A DNA stretch of 64,000 nt, taken from NCBI RefSeq assembly GCF_001180105.1, contig NZ_CVSO01000040.1, positions 80,001 to 144,000 on the forward strand, given 5' to 3'. Each line of letters opens with the position of its first letter. Within the stretch, counting starts at the first letter, position 1. This DNA comes from Candidatus Pelagibacter communis (GTDB lineage: Bacteria > Pseudomonadota > Alphaproteobacteria > Pelagibacterales > Pelagibacteraceae). Under the pieces are notes generated by a model. That model did no database searches. It was given only the letters and a program-made list of their open reading frames with translations, and had not been told where the DNA came from. The translations under genes were made by a program, and so were the position numbers. Below, in pieces: positions 63,139 to 64,000 of the stretch.

Positions 63139-64000
63139 ATGAAATTTTTAAAGCGTATTAATAAAAGAATATTAGTTTCTGCAATGTGTTTTTATTTAAT
63201 CAGCTCTTTTGCTAAGGCTGAGGAAACGCAAACTTTAGAAGTTCTTAAGACACTGCAGAAGGATTTGAAAACTTTAGAAAAAGCAGTTTACTCACAGTCT
63301 TCAAATATAAACACAACTAGCACTAAATCCTTAAGTTCAAATGATGAAGATGTACTTACAAGACATCTATTAAAATTATCTGAAATAGAAAAACAGTTTC
63401 AAGATTTAACGAATAAATTTGAGGAAATTAATTTTAAGATTGATAAATTATCAAGTAGATTATCGAAAGTTCAAGCAGATAATCAGATGAGATTTCAATC
63501 TTTAGAAGAAGGAGATGGTGAGAAAAAAGTCTCAAAAAAAAAAGAGAAAAAATTACCAGGTAGTTCACAACCTGAAGACTTAGGTGCTTCTTCTTATAAA
63601 TCTTCTGAAACTAATGAGATTGTCCAACAAACGCAATCAGTAGAAACAACTGGATCAGTAATCACCGAAAACTTTGCGTCAGAGGAAAAAATCTTACCAA
63701 ACGATAAACCAGATAAACAATATGAATTTGCTACTAGTTTTTTAAAGCAAGGTGATTACACAACTGCAGAAAGAGCGTTAAGAGAATTTGTGATGACGAA
63801 TCCTGAACATAAAATGGCAGGTAGTGCACAATATTGGTATGCAGAAACATTTAGAATAAGACAACTATATACTGATGCAGCTTCTGCTTACTTGGAAGGT
63901 TATCAAAAATATCCTAAAAGTGAAAAAGCAGCTATAAATTTACTCAAGCTTGGAGTATCATTAGTGCAAATTGGAGAAAAAGATCAAGGGTGTTTAATGA
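63139..64000 (+). CDS. cpoB: Cell division coordinator CpoB/YbgF, 3' end cut by the window
   Basis: The frame is open from ATG 63139 to the window edge (287 codons visible). A signal peptide (ILVSAMCFYLISSFAKAEE) is followed by a coiled-coil region (FQDLTNKFEEINFKIDKLSS), a low-complexity linker, then TPR-like repeats: YEFATSFLKQGDYTTAERAL, AQYWYAETFRIRQLYTDAA and LLKLGVSLVQIGEKDQGC. This is the order of CpoB, which couples peptidoglycan synthesis with outer-membrane constriction. It follows the terminator, so it probably has its own promoter. Confidence 0.9.
   Translation, partial: MKFLKRINKRILVSAMCFYLISSFAKAEETQTLEVLKTLQKDLKTLEKAVYSQSSNINTTSTKSLSSNDEDVLTRHLLKLSEIEKQFQDLTNKFEEINFKIDKLSSRLSKVQADNQMRFQSLEEGDGEKKVSKKKEKKLPGSSQPEDLGASSYKSSETNEIVQQTQSVETTGSVITENFASEEKILPNDKPDKQYEFATSFLKQGDYTTAERALREFVMTNPEHKMAGSAQYWYAETFRIRQLYTDAASAYLEGYQKYPKSEKAAINLLKLGVSLVQIGEKDQGCLM

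Overview
The window is very AT-rich, with tightly packed genes, one-base or ATGA-type overlaps and lysine/asparagine-rich proteins. Together with the gene content this points to a marine alphaproteobacterium of the SAR11 clade (Pelagibacterales). The right third has alphaproteobacterial core genes (pntA in two parts, TrcR/DUF1013 regulator, zinc-free L31, tkt-gap-pgk-fba, DUF4164-zapA, yebC, tol-pal). The left two thirds are a surface-polysaccharide island that ends at an isolated 5S rRNA gene. From what is known of SAR11, this matches hypervariable region 2, which lies between the 16S-23S genes and the 5S gene; the 23S end is not in the window.

Island, bases 1 to about 43,700. Bases 1-14,654 (+): a partial mannosyltransferase-like gene, then a MarR/EPS-type regulator behind a strong promoter with two identical palindromic operators, then a long overlapping gene series. 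That series holds a flippase-like ABC transporter, a NeuB-family synthase, AsnB, an N-acetyl-sugar amidotransferase, an unknown 122-residue protein, an SpsF-type cytidylyltransferase, a Gfo/Idh/MocA oxidoreductase, a DegT aminotransferase, a SDR, a LIC12162-family transferase, a UDP-uronate epimerase and a UDP-sugar dehydrogenase. It looks like a pathway for an amidated or amidinated nonulosonic-acid-like sugar plus a UDP-hexuronate. Bases 14,651-23,118: kdsB, methyltransferases and glycosyltransferases in blocks of alternating strand. Bases 23,287-30,532 (+): GNAT, HAD, SxtJ, DUF5989, carbamoyltransferase, two SGNH proteins (the first broken by two frameshifts) and an MBOAT acyltransferase. 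Bases 30,583-34,596 (+): a DUF4956-CotH-VTC triad in which CotH carries a beta-helix domain. Bases 34,628-43,680: an acyltransferase/SGNH protein, more glycosyltransferases, a WecA/WbpL-type initiating transferase, a GT-C-like membrane protein and gmd-fcl for GDP-L-fucose.

Core, 43,733-64,000. 5S rRNA with its own promoter, rpmJ, a tiny cytochrome oxidase subunit IV, proton-translocating transhydrogenase (pntA1-pntA2-pntB) and transaldolase run on the + strand. On the - strand are initiator tRNA-Met, rpsU (apparently with an AUU start), TrcR, rpmE, suhB, efp, thiE, fba, pgk, gap and tkt, i.e. lower glycolysis/gluconeogenesis and the non-oxidative pentose phosphate branch. On the + strand again are a coiled-coil protein, zapA, 5-formyl-THF cyclo-ligase, ymdB, yebC, a phage-like ruvC, tolQRAB, pal, a clear intrinsic terminator and the start of cpoB.

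No insertion sequence, integrase, CRISPR array or prophage was seen. Apart from the broken SGNH gene, no stretch over 300 bases lacks a gene. All functions come from reading motifs by eye; no database search was run.
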